Below, piece after piece: positions 18,711-29,376 of a stretch of DNA of 64,000 nucleotides. The notes under the pieces were generated by a model. That model had not been told where the DNA came from. It saw nothing but the letters and a program-made list of their open reading frames with translations, and searched no databases. The DNA is from UBA5018 sp947463165 (lineage in GTDB: Bacteria; Cyanobacteriota; Cyanobacteriia; PCC-6307; Cyanobiaceae). The DNA is taken from positions 1-64,000 of the forward strand of contig CALRTY020000001.1 in assembly GCA_943371245.1 (NCBI GenBank), read 5' to 3'. Position 1 is the stretch's first letter. The number at the start of each line of letters is the position of its first letter. Both the position numbers and the translations under genes were made by a program.

Positions 18711-20347
18711 GGAGTCACTGGAAAAGAGCCATTTCGACGACCCTGCCAACTGATGCTTCTGCGTCACTTGGGCTATTTGGCCAGCTGTCGGCGTTTTCCA
18801 GGACTACTTTGCAAAAGGTACAATTAGCAAAGGATTCGTTATTGGCAAATTTTTAGCCGACATATTGCCGTAATAGTCCACCAGATCGACCTCCAACCAG
18901 CCAGTTGCTTTAACGTCGCCCCAGCCGTCTTAGACGCCAGTTGGCTGGAGGGGAGCCATATATGCGCCCCGGCCCGTGCCTCAGCAACTTGCTTCTTGGC
19001 CGCCGCCAGCCCTTGGCCAGGCCGGTTTCTCGCAAGGGAGCCGGCTAGCGATCGTTACCATAGCGATAATGAACCTTTTGCATTTTTAAAGTTTATATTT
19101 GAGATTATCTCGCCCCAGCTTGCGCCTGATCTTTTTCCGCATTAAACCCTCTCGATGAGAATCACCATATCAGGGTGCCACTCTTCAGGAAAGCCTATCA
19201 TCGAGAACGACTGGATTGAGAAAAATCATCATTCTCCTCGGAAAGAGAACTCATATCGCACACCTAGTCTTTAAGCTCCCATGAAATTCTCCTTGGAAAC
19301 GCTTGCGATAAACTGTAAAATAACATTCAGACGTTTTAGAGCATAAGCCACATCTATGCCATAGTTGCAGCTTCCCCAAAAACCACCTAACGAAAAATGT
19401 ACTGAATGAATTGATGCCCTCCGAGCCGGCCGCAGACTTTTATCGCGCACTAGACACAGCTATCCCGATGCGAGACAGATTGATTGCTTAAATTCGGAAG
19501 CTAACGGAAAATAAATAACATCCTTGTTCCTATGATTTACCCAAAAAAACTGCCGAGAAGCAATCCCACTCATCCCTGCAATCAGACATAAAAATTCCAA
19601 ATACTATCTTTACATCATCCACCGCATCTAGCGACGCTTTCCTTTGCCTCAATGGTGGTAGATGGATTGAACCAGCATCGGACAGGCTTTTTAGATAGTC
19701 AAAGCGCATGGCAGAATAGTCTGGACTAGTAGTGTATGCAGTTCATTCCTGAGCTACTGACTTTTCAAAGGGGCGATCTGTGCGATAGTTCAGACCCTAT
19801 CTATGGACGAAAGCCCCTCCCACGGTAATTTATCTAGCCTACGCCTAACCCTCGTGATTACTAGAGAGAATACGTCACCATATAATCATGGGGCGAATCT
19901 CATACATAAGTCAATCCCTAACGGAGCTTTTATGCAATTCTATGCTAAAATAATGCCCCTTGGATTGTATATTCAACACGACTTGGCTTCCGCTGCCGCA
20001 GCGGCCGCCGAAAGAATATCTTGAAATTACTAATGGATTCATTCACGCTATCCCTCACTTATATTAAATCGATCTTTGATAGCCCGCAAGCGTATTAAAG
20101 GGAGGATGAAGGAATATATTCCGGCCTCTGGTCTTCACCACCACGTAGTTAAGCTTCATGCAATCTGGGCCACCTCACAGTGCTCGCTTTTCGCTCTCAT
20201 CCTCAGCGATCGCCAAGCTAATAACGGTAGCATTCAAGTTGCTGCGACTTGCCGAATTTAAGTCTATCTGAGCCGGGATGCAGGCGCTAATGCATTACAC
20301 GATTGCCCTGCTGGCATTTGCCCAGCATTCACCAGAAATCCACATTG

Positions 20348-20570
20348 GTCTCACTATTCTCGGACGAGACTCGTGATTAGACTCATTCTTGGTCCAGACT
20401 GAGACAGTCGCGACTTGATTTTTTGGGCCTGGCAATCCACGCTTCAAATCAGAAAAAAATTCAGCCCATTAGGCCACTGCGAACGACTGCAGCGCAGACA
20501 GCCGCTCTGTCTCGCCAGTCTCAGTTGCGACCATGAATTGGACTCATGATAAGCTTTAAACGAGACAGTA
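20348..20570. repeat. Scattered GTCTC/GAGAC dyads
   Basis: GTCTC words occur at 20348, 20509 and 20518, and GAGAC at 20366, 20401 and 20562. The pair 20348/20366 forms the arms of a dyad around TATTCTCGGAC. GTCTCACTATTCTC here matches GTCTCAGTATTCTC at 21541 except for one base, linking this cluster to the periodic array downstream. Confidence 0.45.
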
Positions 20571-21540
20571 GAGATTCTTTTTAGGGGCGATTCTGGCTGC
20601 GGTGATAGAAGCGCTGCCCTCGAGGCCCAACAGGGCAACGAGCATAAAAATAGTTTAGATAACTTAAGATTGGCTTGGAAATCTGATATTAAGTGACGGT
20701 TTTCGCCCCAACTCGCATGATTTTGTGGGCACCTTAACGACTTGTCCCATTCTGCTCGGCAATGCAAGACTGGCAATCATTATGGAAGTTTCCTGGAAAG
20801 TCTATCATTGCTAGATGCTTTCTAGCTTAAAGAGACGCCTCCCAATTTCTCTAAGTCAAGATTATCCCTTGTCAGCAGTTGCTTGCTGGAGAAATTCCGA
20901 ACGTTTCCTAGCTGCTTGCTTTCCCTAAACCTGTCCTTCGCCTGGTGCTGATGTTCCCAGGGAACTCGCCTGCTGAGGGAACTGGTGGAGGTCAGGGCCT
21001 GGCTGCCCTGGCCAGCGGCTTGTCCAGAGTTGGACATCACTGGCAAAACCCTTTCTGTAACATGGTTTTTCGTGCTGCGTACCTGCTGTAACCACAGGTA
21101 CGCAAGGCCGTTGGCCAATGCAAACAGCCCCCAGGCCTCCTGGTCAGGTAGTGAAGCAAGGCAGAGCTGGGAAAAATGGGCCGAATACCGAGAGTGATGT
21201 CCGGAGCTCATAAGTCTTATATAAGACTTGATACGAGACCGAATCTGAGATCAAAACGCGACTAGTTGGACAAATTTTGCTTCCGCTGGGGTGCCGCCAT
21301 TTGGCGGCGGATTCGACTGAACGGGACTGTATTTACAGCGGATCAAGCTTGCTCCCAAGGGCAATGGCCCCCTGAAGCGAAGCTCAGCTTCACCCTCGCC
21401 GTTTCCGCGGCCCCCACGGCTGACTGCCTCTATCTTGGACGCCGCCCAATTCAGAGGCGCAGCTTGCCTGGCTTCAACAACGGCGGAAGAGCTTGCATAC
21501 AAATGCTCCAACCACGGCAGCAGAGCCAACATGATATGGC

Positions 21541-21748
21541 GTCTCAGTATTCTCATTTAAGACTTTTTATTGGTCTAGTAACGTGTCTCATTTGAGATTG
21601 CCAAGGCGAGATGCCTGCCTGACAGCGTGTCTCAGATGAGAAAGCCGACGCGAGATACTAGTCTCAAAACGAGTCTTGCTTGAGACCGTCGAGGTGAGGC
21701 GTTGGTCTCGCGGCGAGTCTTGATCAATACTGATGAGATCTTGCTGCG
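21541..21748. repeat. Degenerate 44-bp-spaced GTCTC repeat array
   Basis: Units begin with GTCTC at 21541, 21585, 21629, 21661 and 21705, giving spacings of 44, 44, 32 and 44 bp. Within units the start continues as a dyad, for example GTCTCATTTGAGAT, GTCTCAGATGAGAA and GTCTCGCGGCGAGTC. Units 2 and 3 also share a GCGAGAT word, and units 4 and 5 share CGAGTCTTG. It is not a CRISPR array: the spacing is too short and the repeats too degenerate. Confidence 0.6.
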
Positions 21749-22126
21749 GCCTGGTCGCATGCTTAGGCATTTAGCGCCAGCCTCTTGCGCCACTCCTGGG
21801 CGAGGCAGGCTGGGCAACTGGCTAGGGCAGTTGAGCTTGCCCAGCATTGATCCCCACCTCCGGCGCTGACCAGTGATTCGGCGCAGCAATATCGCCTGTA
21901 TCGCTTATCGCATAATTGTCTCAACAATAGACCTGTTGCTGGTCCAATCTGAGATGAGTGAGAATCCCATGCAGGCTTCTGGGGAGCCTTTGAGCAGGCG
22001 CAATTTCGCCGCTCCAGTCAGCTGAAATCCATTGCGGCAGCAGGGTTTTCCCCTCTAACTTAGCAAGCCTGGAAAGGAATTATTACCACTGCCCAGCAGT
22101 AACCAGGTATTTTGCCATTAACAAAT

Positions 22127-22164
22127 AAAAAAACCCGAGCAGACCAGCGTCTGACTCGGGTTTT
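22127..22164 (-). terminator. Rho-independent terminator of apcD
   Basis: On the minus strand an 11-bp stem (CCCGAG plus CAGAC paired with GTCTG and CTCGGG, one A bulged, 4-base loop) is followed by a T-rich tail TTTTTTT. It sits 44 bp beyond the apcD stop. Confidence 0.9.
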
Positions 22165-22207
22165 GGCTGGATGGGCCAGTTGTAAGCAGCGATGAAGGCA
22201 GCTGTGA

Positions 22208-22702
22208 TCAGGTGGATGTCTGCATGCCCTGAATCAAATAGTCGAAATAAGGGGAGGCCAACTTGGCTAACTCTGTGTTCAGCAGCGCTAGGGAGGCATC
22301 CTTCATCGTGCGCATTGCTTCCACCATGCCGGGCATTGGTACGCCGAGGCTGTTGTACATCTCGCGAGCGCCCACCAGGCCAATCTCCTGGATCTGTTCA
22401 GTGCTACCAGCGAGAACGCCATAGGTGACCAGCCGCAGGTACCAGCTGTAGTCGCGCAGGCACTGGGCCCTTTGCTTCTGGCCATAGGCATTGCCGCCGG
22501 GTGCCACATAGTCTGGCCGGCGGACAAATAGCTGCTTAGCAGCTTCATCGATGATTTTTTTCTCGTTGTCGGTGAGGATCCTTACCACCTGCAGGCGCTT
22601 GCCGCCGCCACTGAGAAACTCCACCATCGAGCGGAGCTCTCCACCGGAGGGGTAACGGAGTTGATCATCCGCCTGGAGAATCAGATCCCGAACGACGCTC
22701 AT
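22208..22702 (-). CDS. apcD: Allophycocyanin-B alpha subunit
   Basis: A 164-residue phycobilisome core subunit that acts as a terminal emitter, passing energy to the photosystems. Diagnostic segments are QADDQLRYPSGGEL at the N terminus, the chromophore-bearing Cys in AQCLRDYSWYLRL, and YNSLGVPMPGMVEAMR near the C terminus, which distinguish ApcD from ApcA. The start is the ATG at 22702; a longer frame upstream is a shadow of rlmD. The gene stands alone with its own terminator, and the gene-free region lies downstream. Confidence 0.93.
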   Translation of the reverse strand: MSVVRDLILQADDQLRYPSGGELRSMVEFLSGGGKRLQVVRILTDNEKKIIDEAAKQLFVRRPDYVAPGGNAYGQKQRAQCLRDYSWYLRLVTYGVLAGSTEQIQEIGLVGAREMYNSLGVPMPGMVEAMRTMKDASLALLNTELAKLASPYFDYLIQGMQTST

Positions 22703-22841
22703 CGCAGCGGCCACACGCTGGCCAGATCCTATCGAAGTCAAGGGGCCAGCTCGGGGCAATTGGCAAAGGTGTAACGCCCCTTTGCACGACCTAGCGTCAG
22801 CGAGCGTCTTTTGCCGCAGTCCAGCTGGCAGCCCAGTCATC

Positions 22842-24215
22842 ATGGTCAATATCTCGGTTGGATTGCGCTGTGATCTGCTCATCACAGACCTCAGCCATGA
22901 CGGCCAGGGCATTGGTCGCAGCGGCGATGCCGTGGTTTTCGTGCCCGGAGCCCTGCCTGGGGAACAGGTAAAGGTTCGACTGGTGCACCGGGCTCGGCGG
23001 CACTGGCTGGCCGAACTGGAGGCCGTGATCGTGGCCAGCGACCAGCGCTGTCGACCCCCCTGCATCCTGGCCGACCGCTGCGGTGGCTGCAGCCTCCAAC
23101 ACCTCAGCCCTGGGGCCCAGGGCCAGTGGAAGAGCCAGGCCGTAGGCCAAGCCCTGGCGCGGATTGGCAAGCTGGACCACCCCCTATTGCCGCTGTTGGA
23201 GGCGGCCAGTGGTCTCGGCTACCGCAATCGGGCGGTGATTCCCCTGGAGCGTCGCCCGGACGGCAGCCTGCGCTGCGGCTACTACCTGCGCGGCAGCCAT
23301 CGGATCGTGAACATGAACCACTGTCCGGTGCTGGATCCCCGCCTCGATGCCCTGATCAAACCGCTCAAGGCCGACCTGGAGGCCAGCCCCTGGCCGGTCG
23401 ATCGTCACGGCCAGTCCGCTGGTGGCCTGCGGCATCTGGCCCTGAGGATTGGGGCCCATAGCGGCGAGCTGCTAATCACACTTATCAGCAGTCACGAGCG
23501 TTTACCAGGTTTGGCCCAGCTGGCCCAGGGTTGGCTGGAACGCTGGCCCCAGCTGGTGGGCGTCTGCCTGAATCTGCAGCCCCTGCCCACCAATGTGCTG
23601 ATGGGCCCGGTTACGCAGCTAATCGCTGGGCGCAGCTGGCTGCGCGAAAACTTCGCCGGCTTTCAGTTACAGATAGCCAGTGACACCTTTTTCCAGGTTT
23701 TCACCGCCCAGGCTGAACGGGTGGTGCCCTTGTTGCTGCAGGCGCTGGCCGAGTTAACACCTGCCACCGTGATTGATGCCTATTGCGGCATCGGCACCTA
23801 CAGCTTGCCCCTGGCCGCCAGTGGCTGGCAGGTGCTCGGCCTGGAATTGAATGCCAATGCCGTGGAGCTGGCTCAGCTGAATGCGGCCCGCAACGGCCTG
23901 GCAGAGCGCTGCCAGTTTTTAGCCGGCGATGTGGCCCAGCTGCTGGCCGCCCAGCTGCCCTCGGCTACGGCTCTATTTGTAGATCCGCCGCGAAGGGGAC
24001 TGGATGTAAAGGTGGTGGCCACAATTTGCAATTGCCCTCCCCAAAGGCTGGCTTACCTCAGCTGTGATCCGGCCAGCTTGGCCCGCGATTTGGAGGCCCT
24101 GGTAAACAGCGGGCCCTACCGGCTGCTGTCGGTGCAACCGATCGACTTTTTCCCCCACACCAGCCACGTGGAGGTTTTCGCAGTGCTAGAAAGACGCAAC
24201 TGTGTAGACAATTGA
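22842..24215 (+). CDS. rlmD: 23S rRNA (uracil-C5)-methyltransferase, RlmD/RumA family
   Basis: A 457-residue enzyme that by family methylates a conserved uridine of 23S rRNA. A TRAM RNA-binding domain (about 1-60) is followed by the iron-sulfur Cys cluster in CRPPCILADRCGGC, a Rossmann SAM domain with DAYCGIGTYSLPLA, and the catalytic Cys in YLSCDPASLARDL; DPPRRGLD is also present. The ATG at 22842 places the TRAM domain at the N terminus. Without a search it cannot be separated from RlmCD-like paralogues. It diverges from apcD and converges with pheT. Confidence 0.88.
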   Translation: MVNISVGLRCDLLITDLSHDGQGIGRSGDAVVFVPGALPGEQVKVRLVHRARRHWLAELEAVIVASDQRCRPPCILADRCGGCSLQHLSPGAQGQWKSQAVGQALARIGKLDHPLLPLLEAASGLGYRNRAVIPLERRPDGSLRCGYYLRGSHRIVNMNHCPVLDPRLDALIKPLKADLEASPWPVDRHGQSAGGLRHLALRIGAHSGELLITLISSHERLPGLAQLAQGWLERWPQLVGVCLNLQPLPTNVLMGPVTQLIAGRSWLRENFAGFQLQIASDTFFQVFTAQAERVVPLLLQALAELTPATVIDAYCGIGTYSLPLAASGWQVLGLELNANAVELAQLNAARNGLAERCQFLAGDVAQLLAAQLPSATALFVDPPRRGLDVKVVATICNCPPQRLAYLSCDPASLARDLEALVNSGPYRLLSVQPIDFFPHTSHVEVFAVLERRNCVDN

Positions 24216-24253
24216 TCACCGACTGGAGGGCTCTCTCAAAACTGTCTGGGCGA

Positions 24254-26728
24254 TCAACAGCGCAGCTGTACCCCAGGCTGCTGTTCCAGGCTGCGGCGGA
24301 TCTTTTGATGGACCGATTCAATCTCCTCGTCGGTGAGTGTACGTTTCGGATCGCGATAACGCAGTCGATAGGCCTGGCTGCACTGGCCCTCGGCCAGTTG
24401 GGCACCGCTATATAGGTCGATCAATTCGGCATGTTCCAGCAATGGTTTACCGGCCTTGGCGATTACCTTGATCATGCTGGCCGTGGAGGTGCCAGCCGGC
24501 ACCACTAATGCCAGGTCCCGCTCCGAGGCGGGAACGGTGGCAAAGCTGGCGAATGCCGGTTGCCAGCGTTGACGCCGGCTGGCCGCCGCGATCAAAGGGG
24601 CTAATTCGAGCTCAAATAAGTGGGTTGTTTCCGGTAGGTCGAGCTGTTCGGCGGCTTCGGGATGCAACTGGCCAAACCAACCGGCGGGGCGGCCCTCCAG
24701 CAATAGCTGGGCCGAGCGACCGGGATGCAGCAATGGCGTACCGCTTAGCTGCGGCGGCTGGCTGAGCGGGCGATCTTCACTGGGTACGGCCAGGGCGCTG
24801 ATAGCTTGCTGCAAAAGGCCCCGGGCCTGGAAGTAGCTGGGCGGCTGGGGCTTGCCACTACTGCTCCAACGCTCGGCGCGTCGCTCGCCGCAGATCACCC
24901 CAGCCAACAGGGTGCGGCTGGCACCAGCGTCGGCCTCGCCAAACACATTGCCAATCTCAAAGCCCCAGAAGCCAGGGGCGCCAGCTCTCAAATTGCGGCG
25001 GGCGGCCGCTAACAGCTCATCGGTGAGATTATCCCGGAGATAGCCATAATCGGCCAGCAGTGGATTGGCCAGGGGTATACGCCCGGGCGCCGCAGCTACC
25101 AAAGACAAGCTGCAACACTCCTGCAGCCCCGCCGCCGTGAGCGCCCGGCGCAGGCGCCGCTCCAGCTGCTGGGCGGGCTCCAGTCCCCCCGGCTCAATCG
25201 GATCGGGCAGATGACAGGCGAACTGGTCGTAGCCCACCAGCCGCGCCACCTCCTCAATCAGATCCACCTCTCTTTGCAGGTCGATGGCCCGGGATGGCGG
25301 CACGGTTACCTGCCAGCCCTCTTCGTACTCAATAAGTTCGCAGCCGATCGCCTCCAGGGTGGAGCGAATCCGTTCATCGGGCAGGTCGATGGCCTCCTGC
25401 TGCTCCAGCACAGGGCCCAGCAGGTTGTGCAGGGCATCGCGGCGCAGGTGCAATGGCTGTCTGGGCTCCTGCTCCCGGCGGTGCAGCCAGCGAGCCTCCA
25501 CCAGGGCACCGGCCAACTGCTGCAATAGTTCGGCGGCCCGATCGGCGGCCGCCAGGGTCACCTCCCCAGGCAAGCCCTTCTCAAAGCGGCTGCTGGCTTC
25601 CGTGCGCAAGCCCACGCTATGGGCGGAACGGCGCACCGCCATGGCCGGAAAAACGGCCGCCTCCAGCCAGATCGTCTTGGTGGTGTCGCACACGGCAGTG
25701 GCATCACCGCCCATCAAACCAGCCAGGGCGATCGGCTTTTTGGCGTAGGTAACCAGCAGGCTTTCGCCGTTTAGCTGCCGCTGCTCGCCATCAAGGCCCA
25801 GCAGCGTCTCGCCTGGTACAGCTTGGCGGAGGCCGATGGAGGCGATCTCGGCTTCGGCGCCGGCCAGGCTGGCCAGGCGGTCGAGGTCGTAGGCGTGCAG
25901 TGGCTGGCCGGTTTCGAGCATCACCAGGTTGGTGATGTCCACCACGTTGTTGATCGGTCTGAGGCCGGCCTTTTCCAGCCGGCGCTGCAGCCAGGCCGGC
26001 GAGGGCGCCACCTGGATGCCGCTGAGCTGGGTGATGCTGAAGATTCCCCCCTCATCCATCAAGCGCTGGGAGGCCGGATCGCTGGCCAGCGGTTGGCTTG
26101 CGGCGGCGGCCTCCACCGCGGGCCAATTGCTGCGGCCGCCCACCAGGGCCGCCACCTCGCGGGCAATGCCCTGCATGGAAAGGCCATCGGGGCGGTTGGC
26201 GGTGATCGCCAGCTCCAACACCTGGTCATCGAGGCCGAACAGGGGGCCCACGGGGCTGCCGACAGCCGGCACCGCCTCCAGCAGTTCTTCAAGGATGGCG
26301 ATGCCCTCGCCCTGGCTCGGCAGGCCGAGTTCGCCGAGGGAGCAGATCATGCCGCTGCTGGGCACCCCCCGCAGCTCGGTGGGTTTGATCGTGAGCCCCA
26401 CCGCCGGCAGGGTGGCGCCCACCAGGGCGACCGGCACGTGGATGCCGGCGCGCACATTGGCAGCCCCACAGACAATTTGCAGGGTTTGAGTCTGCAGGGA
26501 TTCAGGCTCGGCTACCGCCACCTGGCAGACGCTCAGCTTGTCGGCATTGGGATGGGGTTCTCGGGACTGCACATAGCCCACCACCACTCCAGAGGCGCGG
26601 GCGGCCAGGTTGTCGATGCCATCGACTTCAAAACCGGCGATCGACAGCCGCTCGGCCAGGCTGTTTATGGCAAAGGCCTCGGGCTCGGCGGAGACCAGCT
26701 CCTTCAGCCACTGGAGCGAGACCCGCAT
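24254..26728 (-). CDS. pheT: Phenylalanine-tRNA ligase beta subunit
   Basis: An 824-residue beta subunit of the alpha2-beta2 synthetase. In order: an N-terminal tRNA-binding (EMAP-like) domain with VGYVQSREPHPNADKL; the B3/B4 editing domain with EIASIGLRQA and KTIWLEAAVF; B5 (about 420-500); the catalytic-core-like domain; and the C-terminal ferredoxin-like anticodon-binding domain with VPASERDLALVVP and SLTSxxR-type residues. pheS is not adjacent. The length is typical. Confidence 0.97.
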   Translation of the reverse strand: MRVSLQWLKELVSAEPEAFAINSLAERLSIAGFEVDGIDNLAARASGVVVGYVQSREPHPNADKLSVCQVAVAEPESLQTQTLQIVCGAANVRAGIHVPVALVGATLPAVGLTIKPTELRGVPSSGMICSLGELGLPSQGEGIAILEELLEAVPAVGSPVGPLFGLDDQVLELAITANRPDGLSMQGIAREVAALVGGRSNWPAVEAAAASQPLASDPASQRLMDEGGIFSITQLSGIQVAPSPAWLQRRLEKAGLRPINNVVDITNLVMLETGQPLHAYDLDRLASLAGAEAEIASIGLRQAVPGETLLGLDGEQRQLNGESLLVTYAKKPIALAGLMGGDATAVCDTTKTIWLEAAVFPAMAVRRSAHSVGLRTEASSRFEKGLPGEVTLAAADRAAELLQQLAGALVEARWLHRREQEPRQPLHLRRDALHNLLGPVLEQQEAIDLPDERIRSTLEAIGCELIEYEEGWQVTVPPSRAIDLQREVDLIEEVARLVGYDQFACHLPDPIEPGGLEPAQQLERRLRRALTAAGLQECCSLSLVAAAPGRIPLANPLLADYGYLRDNLTDELLAAARRNLRAGAPGFWGFEIGNVFGEADAGASRTLLAGVICGERRAERWSSSGKPQPPSYFQARGLLQQAISALAVPSEDRPLSQPPQLSGTPLLHPGRSAQLLLEGRPAGWFGQLHPEAAEQLDLPETTHLFELELAPLIAAASRRQRWQPAFASFATVPASERDLALVVPAGTSTASMIKVIAKAGKPLLEHAELIDLYSGAQLAEGQCSQAYRLRYRDPKRTLTDEEIESVHQKIRRSLEQQPGVQLRC

Positions 26729-26841
26729 CAGTCCTTGGAATCATTCAGCGTTGATCCTAGGCAGTGGTCGGGGTGGGTAACCCCTAACAGGTAGGGTGGT
26801 TCGTTGTCACTTCGCATCGCTCAAGCGGCGCAACGTCCTTC

Positions 26842-27036
26842 ATGGCTAAAAACAAGGGCGTCCGGCTCGTTATCACTCTCGAGTGCACCGAATGCCGGTC
26901 CAACCCCGCCAAGCGGTCTCCCGGTGTGTCCCGTTACACCACCGAAAAGAACCGCCGCAACACCACCGAACGGCTGGAGCTGAAGAAGTTCTGCCCCCAC
27001 TGCAACAAGTCGACCGTTCACAAGGAAATCAAGTGA
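26842..27036 (+). CDS. rpmG: 50S ribosomal protein L33
   Basis: A 64-residue ribosomal protein of cyanobacterial length, starting MAKNKGVRLVITLECTEC. Two CxxC pairs (CTECRS and CPHCNK) are present, so this is the zinc-ribbon form rather than a Cys-less L33. It is followed 62 bp later by rpsR, the usual cyanobacterial pairing. Confidence 0.97.
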   Translation: MAKNKGVRLVITLECTECRSNPAKRSPGVSRYTTEKNRRNTTERLELKKFCPHCNKSTVHKEIK

Positions 27037-27098
27037 GCTTCCGCTCCTGATCGACCGGCTCGGCTCGTAGGCAATTTTTCTTTTCTCCACCGTTCCCC

Positions 27099-27320
27099 AT
27101 GTCCAGTTCTTTTTTCAAAAAGCGTCTGTCTCCGATCAAACCCGGAGATCCGATCGACTACAAAGATGTCGATCTGCTCAAGAAGTTCATCACTGAGCGG
27201 GGCAAGATTCTTCCCCGCCGCCTCACCGGCCTTACCGCCAAGCAGCAACGGGATCTCACCAACGCTGTAAAGCGTGCTCGGATCGTGGCACTGCTGCCCT
27301 TCGTTAATCCCGAAGGCTGA
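27099..27320 (+). CDS. rpsR: 30S ribosomal protein S18
   Basis: A 73-residue protein with the S18 core [40 protein letters not shown] and the ending ALLPFV. The RNase R-like frame downstream begins inside or directly after its 3' end. Confidence 0.97.
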
Positions 27321-29376
27321 GGTTCCCCTGGCTGCGGCCTCCTTCCATCCCGGTGACCTGGTCGGCATCGTTACCGACAAGGGTCAACAGTTAGCCCTGC
27401 TGGTCTCCCTGCAGGGCTCCAAAGCGCAGCTGTTGCCGGGTTGGCAGAGCGGCGCCAGCCGGCCGCGACCGCTCTCCCTGCCGCTTAGGCAGGTGGAGCT
27501 GATCGCCCGGCTGCCCGACGGCAGCTCGCCCCCGGAAGCCCCAGGGCTGGCTCCCTGGCGGTTCTCGGTGGAGCAGCTGCAGGCCGCCACACCGCCCCGG
27601 GCGGATTTGGCGGCCGCTTGGCTTTTATTAGCGGAAGACGACACCAGCCTGTCGCTGGAGGATTGGCTGGGCCTGCAGCTCTCCCAGCCCCAACCCGTAC
27701 AGCTGGCCGCCGCCTGGCTATGGCTGCAGGGCGATCAGCTGCTGTTTCGCTGGCGCCAGCAGCAGGTGTCGGCTAGACCGCTGCCAGAACTGCGGCGGCT
27801 GCGCCTGGAGCAAAGGCGCCAGCGGCTGGTGTTGGAACACCAGCGCCTCTGGCACGAACAATTGAAACAGCGCCAGCCGCTGAACCTCGAACTGCTCAGC
27901 CCAGCCCAGCGCCAAGAGCTAAACCTGCTGTTGACATGGGCCTCGGGCGATGCCGAGCAGCCCCTGCCAGCTGAGTTGCGGCGCGGTTTACAGGTGGCTG
28001 GCTGCGCCGCCGACACTGGGGCGATTCGCCATTTGTTGGTGGATCTGGGCCTGTGGGACCTGCATTGCCTGCCCTCGCTGCGCGACACCCGCTGGGAGCT
28101 GGGCTTCAATGGCGAGTTGGAGGCGGAATGCCAAAGGCTGCTGGGGGCCCATGGTCAGCCCCAGCCCGGCGATGAGCTTCGCTCGGATCTCAGTCACCAA
28201 CACCTGGTGACGATCGACGATGTCGATACCCGCGACATCGACGATGGCCTGGCCCTGGAGCAGCCAGACGAGGGGCCCCTGCGCCTGTGGATTCATGTGG
28301 CCGATCCAGGCCGCCTGGTGGCCCCTGGCGATCCCCTCGATCTGGAGGCCAGGCGGCGGGCTTCCAGCCTCTATTTGAGCCGCGGCAGCCTGCCGATGTT
28401 CCCGCTGGAGCTGGCCACGGGGCCCTTCAGCCTGGTGGCGGGCCAGCGCTGCCCCGCCTGGAGCATCTGGGTGGAGTTGGCCGCCGATGGAGCGATTGCC
28501 GCCAGTGGCGTGCTGCGCAGTTGGGTAAAGCCCGCCTATCGGCTCTCCTACGACGACGCCGATGAACTGATCGACCTGGCCCCGCCTGAGGAGCGCCAGA
28601 TCAGCCAAATCCACCAGCTGCTGCTCAGCCGGCGCCAGTGGCGCCTGGCCAGGGGGGCGCTGCAATTCGACCAGCCAGAGGGCCGCATCCGCGAGATAGC
28701 TGGCGAACCCACCCTGGAGATCACCGAACCGAGCCCGTCGCGCTTGATGGTGGCAGAAGCGATGATCCTGGCCGGCGCGGTGGTGGCTGAGCTCGGCCAG
28801 GCCCAGGGCCTGGCCCTGCCCTATCGCTCCCAGTTGCCGGCGGAACTGCCGCCGGCCGCAGAGCTGGCGGCCTTGCCCGAGGGGCCGGTTCGCCACGCCG
28901 CCATCCGCCGTTGCCTCAGCAGGGGCTACAGCGGCACCAGCCCCAGCCCCCACTTCAGCCTGGCCCTCGATAGCTACGTGCAGGCCACCTCGCCGATTCG
29001 GCGCTATGGCGACCTGCTGGTGCAGCGTCAACTGGCCGCCCTGCTCTACGGCGGCATCCCCCTTGATGCCGACCAGCTGCAGCAATTGCTGAATGAGCTG
29101 GAAAGCCCCCAGCGGCAGGTGGTTCAAATCAGCCGAGAAGACCAACGCCACTGGCAACAGGTGTGGTTCGAGCGCCATCGCGGCGAGCAGTGGCAGGGGC
29201 AATTTCTGCGCTGGTTGCGGCCCCAGGATGGCCTGGGTTTGGTGCATGCCCCCGAGCTGGCCATGGACCTGGCGGCCGATTGCCCCAGCGGCAGCCAACC
29301 TGGCGATGAACTGCTGCTGCGGGTGCAGCTGGTGGATCCGCTGCGGGACCAGCTGCGGATGCGGGCCAGCGGCTAG
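27274..29376 (+). CDS. RNase R/RNase II-family exoribonuclease
   Basis: A processive 3'-5' exoribonuclease of up to 700 residues. An N-terminal OB-like region is followed by the RNB catalytic domain with the Asp cluster in [15 protein letters not shown], the [16 protein letters not shown] segment and the [21 protein letters not shown] motif; a degenerate S1 domain ends the protein. The only usable starts are a GTG at 27274, overlapping rpsR by 47 bp, or an unusual codon after the rpsR stop, since no ATG, GTG or TTG lies in the first codons after 27320. The start is therefore uncertain. It overlaps the convergent FAD gene by 4 bp. Confidence 0.9.

Larger units (their letters stand above)
18711..22126. 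other. 3.4-kb gene-free AT-richer region
   Basis: No open frame here has family features, codon bias or a convincing ribosome-binding site, although the neighbours are packed tightly. It contains a stem pair at 18897-18948 (CCAGCCA/TGGCTGG) and a strong excess of the words GTCTC and GAGAC between 20348 and 21922, including a periodic array at 21541-21748. It could be decayed genes, a long non-coding RNA or a protein-binding locus. I see no tRNA, rRNA or recognisable small RNA in it. Confidence 0.55.

Noticed and set aside
21541..21748. CRISPR array
   Set aside because: Units are degenerate and contain no constant repeat with variable spacers, and no cas genes are near.
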